Source: Herminiimonas arsenitoxidans (GTDB lineage: Bacteria > Pseudomonadota > Gammaproteobacteria > Burkholderiales > Burkholderiaceae_D). Taken from it: a DNA stretch of 64,000 nucleotides. Made by a program: the position numbers and the translations under genes. Positions 51,412-61,848 of this stretch are shown one piece after another; position 1 is the first letter of the stretch; every line of letters begins with the position of its first letter. The stretch lies in the NCBI RefSeq assembly GCF_900130075.1, contig NZ_LT671418.1, positions 2,976,001-3,040,000 on the forward strand, in the 5' to 3' direction. Under the pieces are notes generated by a model. It did no database searches and was not told where the DNA came from. It was given only the letters and a program-made list of their open reading frames with translations.

Positions 51412-52482
51412 TTAGCCCAATAGAGCTTCTACAAATTCCTGTGCATTGAAAGGCTGTAAATCTTCGATCTGCTCACCGACGCCGATGAAGTAAACCGGGA
51501 TCGGTCGTGCGCGTGCGATGGCAGCCAGTACGCCGCCTTTCGCGGTGCCGTCGAGTTTGGTGACGACCAAACCTGTCAGCCCCAAAGCATCGTCGAAGGC
51601 TTTGACTTGTGTCAGCGCATTTTGTCCTGTGTTGCCATCTATGATCAACAGGATTTCATGCGGTGCGGACGACATGCCTTTGGCCATCACGCGTTTAATC
51701 TTTTTCAACTCTTCCATCAGATGGAGTTGTGTCGGCAGGCGTCCTGCCGTATCAACCATCACGACATTGGTACCGCGTGCCTGTGCCGAATGCACGGCAT
51801 CGAAGGCGACGGCGGCCGGATCACCTGATTCCTGCGCGATCACGGTCACATTGTTGCGCTGGCCCCAAACCGTCAATTGTTCACGTGCTGCGGCGCGGAA
51901 GGTGTCGCCGGCGGCCAGCAATACCGATTGGTTGTGCGCCTGCAGATGTTTGGCCAGTTTGCCTATGGTGGTGGTCTTGCCCGCACCATTGACGCCGGTG
52001 ATCATCATGACCAGCGGTTGGTGTTGGCCCAGGACTAGCGGTTTTTGCAAAGGCGTCAGCATTTCCAGCAGCAGGATGCGCAAGGCGGTTTTCACCTGCG
52101 AGGCTTCGGTCAGTTTTTCATTCTTGACCTTGCGTTTGAGCGCATCCAGCAGGAATTGCGTGGCGTCGACACCAGCATCGGACATTAGCAGCGCCGATTC
52201 CAGTTCCTCGTACAAATCGTCGTCGATCTTGGCGCCGACGAATAAAGTCGTCAGATTGGATGACGTTTTGGAAAGGCCGACCTTCAGTCTGGCCATCCAT
52301 GATTGCTTTTGCTCTACCGGCGTAACGGCGGCGACGATTTCTGCCGGTGGCTCGATTTCCAGCGGTGCAGGTGCAATCAGCGGCTCGGAAGCTGGAGGTG
52401 TCTGGTGTTCGTTCGCAGGCGCTGGCGGTACTTGCGGTACCGGCGCGGGTTCTTGCGGTTTTTTCTTGAAGAAACTAAACAT
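51412..52482 (-). CDS. ftsY: Signal recognition particle receptor FtsY
   Basis: A 356-residue SRP GTPase that docks ribosome-nascent chains at the membrane. The N-terminus FSFFKKKPQEP begins a proline/glutamate/alanine-rich acidic A-domain (to about residue 70), followed by the NG domain with GVNGAGKTTTIGKLA, DTAGRLPTQ and TKLDGTAKGG. The ATG at 52482 is chosen; the frame continues to 52692 but that part is unlike FtsY and crosses the divergent promoter. Confidence 0.96.
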   Translation of the reverse strand: MFSFFKKKPQEPAPVPQVPPAPANEHQTPPASEPLIAPAPLEIEPPAEIVAAVTPVEQKQSWMARLKVGLSKTSSNLTTLFVGAKIDDDLYEELESALLMSDAGVDATQFLLDALKRKVKNEKLTEASQVKTALRILLLEMLTPLQKPLVLGQHQPLVMMITGVNGAGKTTTIGKLAKHLQAHNQSVLLAAGDTFRAAAREQLTVWGQRNNVTVIAQESGDPAAVAFDAVHSAQARGTNVVMVDTAGRLPTQLHLMEELKKIKRVMAKGMSSAPHEILLIIDGNTGQNALTQVKAFDDALGLTGLVVTKLDGTAKGGVLAAIARARPIPVYFIGVGEQIEDLQPFNAQEFVEALLG

Positions 52483-52579
52483 CGGGAATGGGGTCAGAAC
52501 AGCGGTCAGAGGCGCTTGCCGGTGTATTGCAGGCAAGCGGATACAATCGACGTATTCTATCAGAGCGAAGGTCATCAAA

Positions 52580-53944
52580 TTGAGTATCAGAGCAATGCTG
52601 TTGGCGGTAACCATCGTTTTAGCGCCGGTATGGGCAAATGCCGCACAAACTGAAGAGTTCACGCTGAAGAACGGTATGAAGATCATCGTCAACGAAGATC
52701 ACCGTGCACCTACGGTAGCGCACATGATTTGGTACCGGGTCGGTTCTGTAGATGAGCGCAATGGTGTCACCGGCGTTGCGCATGCGCTGGAACACATGAT
52801 GTTCAAGGGCACCAAGAAATTGAAACCGGGCGAATTCAGCAAGCGCGTGGCGCAACTCGGCGGTCGTGAAAATGCTTTCACCAGCAAGGATTACACCGCT
52901 TACTTCCAGCAAATCGAAAAATCCAAGCTGGAAGCCGTAATGGCGCTGGAAGCCGATCGCATGGCCAATCTGGTATTCGACAAGGATGAGTTTGCGAAAG
53001 AAATCCGCGTCGTGATGGAAGAGCGCCGCCTGCGTACTGACGATCAACCGACCGCGCAGTTGTACGAAGCGCTGGTGGCGACCACGTACGCGGCACATCC
53101 ATATCGCAATCCCATCATAGGTTGGATGGACGATTTGCAGCACATGACGGTCAATGATGTGAAGGCTTGGCATGACGCATGGTATGCACCGAACAATGCA
53201 ACGATGGTGGTGTCCGGCGATGTCGATGCGAAACAGGTTTATGCCTTGGCAGAAAAATATTTCGGCCGTTATCCAGGCAAAACACTGACGCGTACCAGAC
53301 CGCAAAATGAGCCACCGCAAAATGGCATCAAGCGTGTCACCGTCAAAGCTCCTGCAGAGAATCCATATATCGTGCTGGCATTCAAAGTACCGGCCTTGCG
53401 CGATATCGAGAAGGATGAAGATCCTTACGCATTAAGCGTATTGGCGGCAGTGCTGGATGGTTACGACAATGCCCGTTTGACGGCCAAGCTGGTACGTACT
53501 GACAGAGTGGCCAACGATGTTGGCGCTTCGTATTCCGGCATTGCACGCGGGCCTGTGTTGTTTATGCTCGACGGCACGCCAGCGCAAGGTACAACGACAG
53601 AACAGTTGGAAAAACAATTGCGTGCAGAAATCGATCGGATTGCCAAAGAAGGCGTATCTGAAGCTGAGTTGAAACGCGTCAAAACGCAATTGATCGCTGC
53701 TCAGATTTACAAGCGTGATTCCGTGTTTGGGCAGGCAATGGAAATAGGCCGGATGGAAATGTCGGGTTTTTCCTATCAGGACACTGACCGCATGATCGAA
53801 AAACTGCGCGCCGTTACACCGCAGCAAGTGCAGACAGTTGCGCAGAAATATTTTGGTGACGATGCCTTGACGGTAGGTACCTTGGTGCCGTTGCCGCTCA
53901 CCGAGAAAAAAGCTGCGCCTGCACCTAGCGGTTTGCGTCATTGA
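52580..53944 (+). CDS. M16 family zinc metallopeptidase, exported
   Basis: A 454-residue peptidase with a signal peptide. I choose a TTG start (52580), which follows GAAGG at nine bases and gives a proper basic n-region (SIRAMLLAVTIVLAPVWANA); an ATG at 52595 lacks it. The inverted zinc motif HALEH (His68, Glu71, His72) and a downstream Glu in VVMEERR complete the active site. The next gene is a paralogue lacking the motif, so the pair should form a heterodimer. Divergent from ftsY, as in many proteobacteria. Confidence 0.93.
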   Translation: MSIRAMLLAVTIVLAPVWANAAQTEEFTLKNGMKIIVNEDHRAPTVAHMIWYRVGSVDERNGVTGVAHALEHMMFKGTKKLKPGEFSKRVAQLGGRENAFTSKDYTAYFQQIEKSKLEAVMALEADRMANLVFDKDEFAKEIRVVMEERRLRTDDQPTAQLYEALVATTYAAHPYRNPIIGWMDDLQHMTVNDVKAWHDAWYAPNNATMVVSGDVDAKQVYALAEKYFGRYPGKTLTRTRPQNEPPQNGIKRVTVKAPAENPYIVLAFKVPALRDIEKDEDPYALSVLAAVLDGYDNARLTAKLVRTDRVANDVGASYSGIARGPVLFMLDGTPAQGTTTEQLEKQLRAEIDRIAKEGVSEAELKRVKTQLIAAQIYKRDSVFGQAMEIGRMEMSGFSYQDTDRMIEKLRAVTPQQVQTVAQKYFGDDALTVGTLVPLPLTEKKAAPAPSGLRH

Positions 53945-54001
53945 TCGCGCATGCTTCATCCCACATTGTTTGCCAAGAACAAAAACGTATCCGGAGTCTC
54001 G

Positions 54002-55318
54002 ATGTTTAAATTAATTGCCAGCCTTATGTTGTGTGCTGCCTGTAACGTGTCTTACGCTGCGTTGCAGATTCAATCCTGGACTTTGAGTAATGGCGCACGC
54101 GTGCTGTTTGTTGAAAACCATACGATACCGATGCTGGATGTGAGTGTCGATTTTGATGCTGGTTCGCGTCGCGATCCTGTCGGTAAATCCGGTACGGCTT
54201 CATTGACGAACGCGATGTTGGCGCGCGGTGTGCGAGAAGTAAAGACGCAGAACGGTAATGAGCCAGCATTGAGCGAGGCGCAAATTTCTGATGCGTTTGC
54301 CGATACGGCTGCGCAGCGTGGCGCGCGCCTGGATGATGATCGCTCCGGCGTGAGTCTGCGTACTTTGGTGAGCGAGCGCGAGACGTCGGTGCCATTGCTG
54401 GCACGCTTGCTGGCTTATCCGAGCTTTCCGGAAGAGTTTCTGGCACGCGACAAAGCACGCATCATTTCCTCCATCAAGGAGAGTATGACCAAGCCGGAAG
54501 CGATTGCGGATAAGGCATTCTCACATTTGTTATACGGCACGCATCCGTATGGACAAGAGCCGGACGTGGCGTCGATCACAGCAATTACACGTGACGATAT
54601 CCTGGCATTCCATGCCCAGCATTATGTTGCTAATCGCGCAGTGGTCGCGCTGATAGGCGATGTAACGCGCGCCGAAGCTGACAAGATTGCACAGGAATTG
54701 ACGATGCGTTTGCCGCAAGGCGAGCCTTTGCCTAAGTTGCCTGCGGTAGTGATTGCGAAAGGGACGGAAGAACGGATTCCGCATCAAGCATCGCAAGCGC
54801 ATATTCTGATCGGCATGCCAGCCTTGGCGCGTCATGATCCAGATCATTTTCCATTGACGGTTGGTAACTATGTGTTGGGCGGTGGTGGCTTTGTCTCACG
54901 GCTGATGCAGCAAGTGCGTGAGCAGCGTGGTTTGACTTACGGCGTCAGTAGCTATTTCAATCCAATGGCTCAACTTGGGCCGTTCCAGATAGGCTTGCAG
55001 ACGAAAAAAGAACAAGCCGATCAAGCCTTGCAAGTCGTACGAGATACAGTCGCAGGATTTTTGCGTGACGGCCCGACGGAATCTGAATTGAAAGCGGCGA
55101 AGGATAATTTGATCGGTGGTTTTTCTCTGCGTATCGATAGCAACAAGAAGATTTTGGAAAATATTGCGGCGATAGGTTTTTACGATTTGCCGCTGGATTA
55201 TCTGGATACCTGGACCGCGAAGGTCGCGGCAGTATCGACAGATCAGATCAAGGCTGCGTTTAATCGCAAAATTCAACTGGATAATTTATCAACTGTCGTT
55301 GTCGGCGCTGATAAATAA
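54002..55318 (+). CDS. M16 family protein without zinc motif, partner subunit
   Basis: A 438-residue paralogue of the preceding peptidase with its own signal peptide (residues 1-19, ending VSYAA). Where the peptidase has HxxEH this protein reads GTASLTNAML, so it cannot bind zinc. It keeps the second-half motif of M16 proteins, GGGGFVSRLMQQVREQRGLTYG (core RLMQQVREQRGLTYG), which helps hold the substrate. This matches known heterodimers with one catalytic and one non-catalytic chain. The ATG at 54002 is 57 bp after the first gene. Confidence 0.92.
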   Translation: MFKLIASLMLCAACNVSYAALQIQSWTLSNGARVLFVENHTIPMLDVSVDFDAGSRRDPVGKSGTASLTNAMLARGVREVKTQNGNEPALSEAQISDAFADTAAQRGARLDDDRSGVSLRTLVSERETSVPLLARLLAYPSFPEEFLARDKARIISSIKESMTKPEAIADKAFSHLLYGTHPYGQEPDVASITAITRDDILAFHAQHYVANRAVVALIGDVTRAEADKIAQELTMRLPQGEPLPKLPAVVIAKGTEERIPHQASQAHILIGMPALARHDPDHFPLTVGNYVLGGGGFVSRLMQQVREQRGLTYGVSSYFNPMAQLGPFQIGLQTKKEQADQALQVVRDTVAGFLRDGPTESELKAAKDNLIGGFSLRIDSNKKILENIAAIGFYDLPLDYLDTWTAKVAAVSTDQIKAAFNRKIQLDNLSTVVVGADK

Positions 55319-55407
55319 GCGTTCTTGCTGGCGTGCGTGGGTGGGACTCATTACAATCCACGCTGCACACACTTTCCCATGGTCGATTCAGTTCGCCATT
55401 GCTCCTC

Positions 55408-56064
55408 ATGCCCAAGAAGCCGAATACCAAACCTGCCCCTAAACACAAGCCACGTCCGGCGATGACGCATCAGGTGCGCATCATAGGCGGGCAGTGGAAG
55501 CGCACGCCTTTGCCTGTGCTCGATGTTGAAGGTTTGCGTCCTACGCCTGATCGCGTACGTGAAACAGTCTTTAACTGGATCAATCATTTGATCGACGGTA
55601 GCTGGAGCCGGACCAAATGTCTGGATTTGTTTGCCGGTACCGGTGTGCTGGGTTTTGAGGCGGCGAGTCGTGGTGCAGAGCAGGTTGTGATGGTAGAAGT
55701 GCATACGCCAGCCGTCAGACAGCTAGAAGCGACCAAGGAAAAATTGCATGCTGACCAAGTCAGCATCGTGCGCGGCGATGCCTTGTCAGTTATGCAAGGC
55801 ATGCAAGGGCGTGGTGCGGCAGGGCAGTTCAATCTGATTTTTCTGGATCCGCCGTATAACCAGAACTGGCTCGCCAAAATGTTGCCCTCATGTGCGCAAT
55901 TGCTGGCGAAAGACGGCCTGATTTATGTCGAAGCAGAAGAGTCATTGGTGACGGATACGCCACCAGACTGGCTGGCAGATTGGGATGTCGTGCGTGCAGA
56001 TAATGCCGGCATGGTTTTTTATCATCTTTTGCAAGCAAAAAAATTGCCGGAAGTTCAGGCATAA
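55408..56064 (+). CDS. rsmD: 16S rRNA (guanine(966)-N2)-methyltransferase RsmD
   Basis: Modifies G966 of 16S rRNA in assembled 30S subunits. The class I methyltransferase motifs are RIIGGQWKRTPLPV, RPTPDRVRETVFNWI, LDLFAGTGVLGFEA and the catalytic LDPPYN. The first ATG at 55408 gives 218 residues with a basic, Pro-rich extension (PKKPNTKPAPKHKPRP); an ATG at 55462 (MTHQVRIIGG) would give the common length of 200. It precedes coaD, a frequent neighbour. Confidence 0.94.
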   Translation: MPKKPNTKPAPKHKPRPAMTHQVRIIGGQWKRTPLPVLDVEGLRPTPDRVRETVFNWINHLIDGSWSRTKCLDLFAGTGVLGFEAASRGAEQVVMVEVHTPAVRQLEATKEKLHADQVSIVRGDALSVMQGMQGRGAAGQFNLIFLDPPYNQNWLAKMLPSCAQLLAKDGLIYVEAEESLVTDTPPDWLADWDVVRADNAGMVFYHLLQAKKLPEVQA

Positions 56065-56114
56065 TGCGCTTTCAGTTATTTGCGGTGTCCCTAGCGCCTT
56101 GTTGCGCTATATAG

Positions 56115-56980
<866 letters not shown>

Positions 56981-56981
<1 letters not shown>

Positions 56982-57003
56982 AAAGGGACCGTGGGTCCCT
57001 TTT
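56981..57003 (+). terminator. Terminator of the ferredoxin gene
   Basis: AAAAGGGACC (56981-56990), loop GTG, GGTCCCTTTT (56994-57003). It begins at the last base of the ferredoxin stop codon. Confidence 0.85.
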
Positions 57004-57035
57004 GTTTATCTATTAGCGATCTCGGTGAGATACCG

Positions 57036-58130
57036 TTAGTTGGTATGCATGACTTTGTTGCGGCCGCTTTCTTTGGCTTGATACAAGGCTTGATCTGCCT
57101 TGGCCAATAATTGCTGTGCGATTGCCGCAACTTCACTTTGGCGAGCTGTCGCATCTACACTGGCGACACCGATAGACACGGTAGAGTTTATCTTTTCACC
57201 GGTCGTCAATGCGATAGGCTGGTTGCTGACGCTGGCACGTATCCGCTCTGCCACGGCAATGGCGGCATCGAGTGAGGCATCGATTAACAAGACCACAAAT
57301 TCCTCTCCGCCGAATCGACCGAGCGCATCGCTCAAGCGCAGTTCTGCCTTGATGCGTGCGGCGATTTCACACAGCACTTCATCGCCACCCTGATGGCCGA
57401 AATTATCATTCACCCTTTTGAAGTGATCCAGATCGATATACATGGCTGATAGCGCGTAGCCATGGCGACGCGTACGGCCAGCTTCTTCCAGCAGGCGACG
57501 CTCAACATAGCGGCGATTGTTCACGCCAGTCAGCGGGTCGGTCAGGCCGATATGTTGCAAGCGTTCATTGTTGATGACGTTTTCGACGCAGATCGCGACG
57601 ATGGAGGCGCGATGTTGCAGAAAGTCGCTCGCCATATTGGACGTAAAGCGCAGCGGATCGAGGCTGCCGAGACTTAGCCAGCCTATCAATTGATTGCGCC
57701 GTATCAGCGGCAGTATCGCAACGCTGGACGGCTTCAAGACCACATCTGGAAACAGGCGGCGATGATGCATCGTGTTGTACGGACCTAGCGATGGCTTGCG
57801 GGCTGGATGCGTTATTTCATCGATGCCGTCTTTTTGGTCGACAAACAGCAGATTTGGATAGTTGCTGACGTCTATGCGCAGATCGGTCAGGATGCGACGG
57901 ATTTCTGAATCGGGATCGATGAGCGAGAGCGTGATGACATCCAGCTCAGATGCCTCAGTCAGCGTATCGAATACGCTGTCTATCAATTCCTGGAAAGTGT
58001 TGGCGCCGATGAACTTCAGGTCGAATTCCTGATAGCGCTGCATGATCTGCTGATTGCGATGCGCTTGCTCCAGCAGTAGTTTTAGCTGGGTGCGTAACTG
58101 CGAATTTTCGGTAACCAGCTTGTTCGGCAT
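57036..58130 (-). CDS. Diguanylate cyclase with DUF484-like sensory domain
   Basis: A 364-residue soluble protein. The C-terminal GGDEF domain (about 200-360) has the active site GGEEF and an inhibitory I-site RLSD five residues before it, so it should make cyclic di-GMP under product inhibition. The N-terminal 190 residues begin with a coiled coil (SQLRTQLKLLLEQAHRNQQ) and a GAF-like region whose LGSLDPLRFTSNMASDFL closely resembles LGSPDAHRFTSDMATDFL in the DUF484 protein at 5087-5755. Not membrane-bound. Monocistronic. Confidence 0.92.
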   Translation of the reverse strand: MPNKLVTENSQLRTQLKLLLEQAHRNQQIMQRYQEFDLKFIGANTFQELIDSVFDTLTEASELDVITLSLIDPDSEIRRILTDLRIDVSNYPNLLFVDQKDGIDEITHPARKPSLGPYNTMHHRRLFPDVVLKPSSVAILPLIRRNQLIGWLSLGSLDPLRFTSNMASDFLQHRASIVAICVENVINNERLQHIGLTDPLTGVNNRRYVERRLLEEAGRTRRHGYALSAMYIDLDHFKRVNDNFGHQGGDEVLCEIAARIKAELRLSDALGRFGGEEFVVLLIDASLDAAIAVAERIRASVSNQPIALTTGEKINSTVSIGVASVDATARQSEVAAIAQQLLAKADQALYQAKESGRNKVMHTN

Positions 58131-58226
58131 GGACGTCAGGTCAGAACTGCGATGGATGTGAGTGCCGTAAAGAATACGTGGAGCATACTACCTTGATGCT
58201 TACTCCATAGCAATTTTTGTACGCAC

Positions 58227-59078
58227 TCAGAACGCTAATTCGACATCCACATTTTGTCCGACACGTATAACAGTACCTTCGCCGTTGAGCAAAACAGCGT
58301 TCATGCCGAAGGTGATGCTGCCATCGACTTTAGGATTGGCGCGATAAGTGCCGAGTATGTCCAACGGATCGGCGCTGAATTCGCCAGTCGCCTGATCTAC
58401 CGAAGGCATAGGGCAGCGCGGGCAGGGTTTGACCGGCTTCAATGCTGCTGCGCCAAGCTGGTAAGAGGCAGCAAAATCTTCTTCAAATGGTGCGATATCG
58501 CTGAACACCAGATTAGGGCGGAAGCGATTCATAGGTATAGCGCTGCGTCCTTGTGCAACCAGCTTTTCGTTCAAATCTTCTAGTGAGCCTGAGCCGATGA
58601 CCAGCATAGGAAAGCCGTCCGAGAAGAGCGTAGGTACATCTGCACCTTCGGTCCATTCCTTGTTCGAATAGCGTTTTGCGTCAGGGTGAAAGCGAACCAA
58701 GCGGCATTTCACGCCCAGTGCATTGGAAAACCAGAGTGCTGTGGTGTCGTCGCAATCGTAGGCATCGACTTGGTCATCCCATACTTGTACGCGTATGAGT
58801 TTTTCATCTTCCGGGGCAGGCAGGCCTAGCGGTACTTCCAGACGCAACATGCCGGGCGAGCGCAGTTCCAAAGTGTCGGCCTTGATACGCGGTGCGATCA
58901 AGGCCATTTTCGGATATTCGCGCTGCGTCAAGGCATCGCCGTTCTCATCGACGATCATCCATTCGCGGTCATAAATCTGCTCGCTCATCAAACCGGCAGG
59001 CGTCAGCGTTGCCTCGCGCAGCGAGATGCCAGCGCAGGATTTGATCGGGTAAAGATTCAGTTCTGTCAGGATGGGCAT
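58227..59078 (-). CDS. MOSC domain protein (MocR/YcbX-like)
   Basis: A 283-residue protein with the N-terminal MOSC beta-barrel domain (PILTELNLYPIKSCAGISL) and a MOSC domain containing the conserved cysteine in PCPRCPMPSVDQATGE. MOSC proteins handle molybdenum-cofactor sulfur or reduce N-hydroxylated compounds (YcbX, YiiM). It lacks the ferredoxin domain of E. coli YcbX. The ATG at 59078 is chosen over one 12 codons upstream. Lies between a cyclase gene and ychF. Confidence 0.9.
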   Translation of the reverse strand: MPILTELNLYPIKSCAGISLREATLTPAGLMSEQIYDREWMIVDENGDALTQREYPKMALIAPRIKADTLELRSPGMLRLEVPLGLPAPEDEKLIRVQVWDDQVDAYDCDDTTALWFSNALGVKCRLVRFHPDAKRYSNKEWTEGADVPTLFSDGFPMLVIGSGSLEDLNEKLVAQGRSAIPMNRFRPNLVFSDIAPFEEDFAASYQLGAAALKPVKPCPRCPMPSVDQATGEFSADPLDILGTYRANPKVDGSITFGMNAVLLNGEGTVIRVGQNVDVELAF

Positions 59079-59138
59079 GGATGAGAGTTGATACGTAGTG
59101 AGGTGAGGCTGCATCGGGCTCGATGCAGCCAGGCCGGA

Positions 59139-60230
59139 TTAGACGTTGAACAGGAAGTTCAAAACGTCGCCATCCTTGACGATGTATTCCTTGCCTTCAG
59201 CACGCATCTTGCCGGCTTCCTTCGCACCGTTTTCACCCTTATAGGTGATGTAGTCTTCGTAGGAAATGGTTTGCGCACGGATGAAGCCGCGTTCGAAATC
59301 GGTATGGATCACGCCCGCTGCTTGTGGTGCTGTGGCACCAACCGGGATGGTCCAGGCACGAACTTCTTTTACGCCGGCAGTGAAGTAGCTTTGCAAGCCC
59401 AGCAGTGAGAAACCGGCGCGGATCAAGCGATCCAAGCCTGGTTCTTCCATGCCCATGTCGTTCAGGAATTCTTTTTTGTCGGCATCTTCCAGTTCGGCGA
59501 TTTCTGATTCGATCGCGGCGCAGATCGCGACGACTGGTGCGTTCTGCGATTTGGCGTAAGTCGTCAATGCGTCGAGCAGAGGATTGTTGGTGAAGCCGGT
59601 GTCGGACACATTGCCGACGTACATCGCTGGCTTGGCCGTAATCAGGCACAGCGGCTTGATCAATTCCATTTCTTCACTGTCGAGACCCATCGCGCGTACT
59701 GGCTTGGCTTCGTTCAGATGCGGCATGATGCGTTCCAGAATCGCGACCAGTTTGCTCGCGTCCTTGTCACCAGAGCGTGCTTTTTTATTTTCGCGGTGTA
59801 TCGCTTTTTCGACTGTGCCCATATCGGCCAGTGCGAGTTCGGTTTGAATAACTTCGATGTCGTCCAGCGGATTGATCTTGCCGGCAACGTGGATCACGTT
59901 GTCGTCTTCAAAGCAGCGTACGACGTTGACGATGGCATCGGTTTCGCGAATGTGCGCGAGGAATTGATTGCCCAGGCCTTCGCCTTTGGATGCGCCAGCT
60001 ACCAAGCCGGCGATATCGACGAATTCAACTGTAGCCGGCAGGATGCGCTCAGGTTTGACGATTTCTGCCAATGCCTGCAAACGTGGGTCAGGGACTTCCA
60101 CCATGCCGACGTTAGGTTCAATTGTGCAAAACGGATAGTTCTCAGCAGGGATGCCGGCCTTCGTGAGTGCATTGAATAGGGTAGATTTGCCGACGTTAGG
60201 CAGGCCGACGATGCCGCATTTGAGACTCAT
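59139..60230 (-). CDS. ychF: Ribosome-binding ATPase YchF
   Basis: A 363-residue Obg-family protein that prefers ATP. P-loop [14 protein letters not shown], switch [21 protein letters not shown] (core [14 protein letters not shown]), a coiled-coil insert and a C-terminal TGS domain ending [14 protein letters not shown]. Its role is in translation and stress. The G4 motif is NVSD-like and not NKxD, as expected for ATP use. Located with pth, its usual partner. Confidence 0.97.
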   Translation of the reverse strand: MSLKCGIVGLPNVGKSTLFNALTKAGIPAENYPFCTIEPNVGMVEVPDPRLQALAEIVKPERILPATVEFVDIAGLVAGASKGEGLGNQFLAHIRETDAIVNVVRCFEDDNVIHVAGKINPLDDIEVIQTELALADMGTVEKAIHRENKKARSGDKDASKLVAILERIMPHLNEAKPVRAMGLDSEEMELIKPLCLITAKPAMYVGNVSDTGFTNNPLLDALTTYAKSQNAPVVAICAAIESEIAELEDADKKEFLNDMGMEEPGLDRLIRAGFSLLGLQSYFTAGVKEVRAWTIPVGATAPQAAGVIHTDFERGFIRAQTISYEDYITYKGENGAKEAGKMRAEGKEYIVKDGDVLNFLFNV

Positions 60231-60320
60231 GATATGTGCTTTGCTGAGAGATGAATTAACCCGCTATTTTACCGTACCGGCATCGCTTGCCGGGATTTAA
60301 GGTCTGATAGCGAATAGATG

Positions 60321-60908
60321 TTATTTGTTGGTGTGCAATTGCATGGTGGCTGCTTCGAATTTTCCTTCGCACAACAGCGGGATGATATCCAGACTTTTGG
60401 CGATGGCTTCATCGATCAAGGGTTGTTCTTCCTTGCGTGGTCTGTGCAGAACGAAATCGACGACGGCTTGTTGCAGATTCAGCGTGCGCGGATGGCCGAT
60501 CCCTATGCGCAAACGCCAGTAATCCTGCGTGCCGAGCGCAGCAGTGATGTCTTTTAGTCCATTGTGACCACCGGAGGAGCCGCCTTTTTTTAGTTTGGCG
60601 ACGCCGGGCGGAATATCGAGTTCATCGTGTGCGACCAGAATTTCATCCGGCATGATTTTATAAAATCGTGCGAGCGCACCTACCGATTGACCTGAGCGGT
60701 TCATGAAGGTTTGTGGTTCCAGTAGCCAGACTTCTTGCCCGGCGATGATTGTTTTGGCGACGAAGGCATTGTATTTGGACTCGCGCGACAGATTACAGCG
60801 CGGCGTATTGCGCGCCAATTGATCGACCAGCCAGAAGCCGGCGTTATGGCGGGTTTGTTCGTATTCCTGGCCGGGATTGCCGAGACCGACGATGAGGCGT
60901 ATAGGCAT
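60321..60908 (-). CDS. pth: Peptidyl-tRNA hydrolase
   Basis: Releases tRNA from stalled peptidyl-tRNAs. The 195-residue protein has the catalytic His in [15 protein letters not shown], the FMNRSGQSV segment, the Asp in [10 protein letters not shown] and the [15 protein letters not shown] loop. Follows rplY and precedes ychF, a conserved order. Confidence 0.97.
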   Translation of the reverse strand: MPIRLIVGLGNPGQEYEQTRHNAGFWLVDQLARNTPRCNLSRESKYNAFVAKTIIAGQEVWLLEPQTFMNRSGQSVGALARFYKIMPDEILVAHDELDIPPGVAKLKKGGSSGGHNGLKDITAALGTQDYWRLRIGIGHPRTLNLQQAVVDFVLHRPRKEEQPLIDEAIAKSLDIIPLLCEGKFEAATMQLHTNK

Positions 60909-60973
60909 GGCGTCGTGAAAATTGGAAAACCTGATTATCGTGGATGAAACGCGATTGTGTTCGATTGCAGCAT

Positions 60974-61002
60974 AAAAAAACCCGCCACAAGGACGGGTTT
61001 TT
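60974..61002 (-). terminator. Terminator or attenuator between rplY and pth
   Basis: AAACCCG pairs with CGGGTTT around 60978-61000, with an A-run on the left that gives T on the minus strand. It follows rplY by some 35 bases. Confidence 0.75.
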
Positions 61003-61036
61003 CAATTGCCCGGCGTAAGCCCGGCAATATTTGCTA

Positions 61037-61681
61037 TTACTTCTTGTCAGCTGGTGCAGGAGCAGCAGCGGCCGAAGCAGCAGCGGCTGCAGCAGCGTCA
61101 GCTTCTGCTTCCACTTTGCCGGCAGGAACCGAAGCGGTAGCGATCGTTGGGTTGTCTTCACCACCGTGGATAACAGCAGAAACGCCTTTTGGCAATTTGA
61201 TGTCAGCTAAGTGGATCGAGTGACCAACTTCCAGAGCAGCCAGATCAACTTCAACGAATTCTGGCAGGTTGCTTGGCAAGCAAGAGATGTCCAATTCGGA
61301 TGCTACGTGGCTGATGATGCCGCCGTGCAGTTTAACTGCGGGGGAGATCTCAGCGTTCACGAAGTGCAGAGGCACTTTAACGTGAATTTTTTGTTTAGCA
61401 TCAACGCGTTGGAAATCAGCGTGCAAAACGAGTTGTTTGTACGCGTGGACTTGGAAGTCGCGCAACAAAACTTGTTCTACTTTGCCATCAACTTCCAGGT
61501 CGAGGATCGACGAGTGGAAAGCTTCTTTTTTCAATGCGTGGTACAGAGCATTGTGGTCGAGCGAGATATTCACTGGTGCTGCTGTACCGCCATAAACGAT
61601 ACCAGGTGTGAGGCCTGCAATGCGCTGGCGGCGGCTCGCTCCGGTCCCCAGGTCATTACGTGCAAATGCGATTACTTTCAT
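61037..61681 (-). CDS. rplY: 50S ribosomal protein L25, long (Ctc/TL5) form
   Basis: A 214-residue 5S rRNA-binding protein. The N-terminal L25 domain (residues 1-95, [19 protein letters not shown]) is followed by the TL5 beta domain ([11 protein letters not shown]) and an extra alanine-rich tail ([23 protein letters not shown]). This is the long form found where Pth and Prs are neighbours. Confidence 0.96.
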   Translation of the reverse strand: MKVIAFARNDLGTGASRRQRIAGLTPGIVYGGTAAPVNISLDHNALYHALKKEAFHSSILDLEVDGKVEQVLLRDFQVHAYKQLVLHADFQRVDAKQKIHVKVPLHFVNAEISPAVKLHGGIISHVASELDISCLPSNLPEFVEVDLAALEVGHSIHLADIKLPKGVSAVIHGGEDNPTIATASVPAGKVEAEADAAAAAAASAAAAPAPADKK

Positions 61682-61848
61682 GATGAAACTCCAAATATGC
61701 AGGATGAAAAATCATCTTGCGGTTAAATCCCCCGCGACCAGGGAATTTTTAAAGTGGATGCAGCAAAACTGCATCCGGTTTCGAACATCAGCTTGAAACT
61801 TGTACTGATATTCTTGCCTGCGCCCGGAGGCACAGGTTTTAAACGTTC

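Noticed and set aside
51518-52579. An 808-codon plus-strand frame reaching from inside ftsY into the first M16 gene
   Set aside because: The first 354 codons are antisense to FtsY, which has full GTPase motifs; only the part from about 52580 is a real protein.
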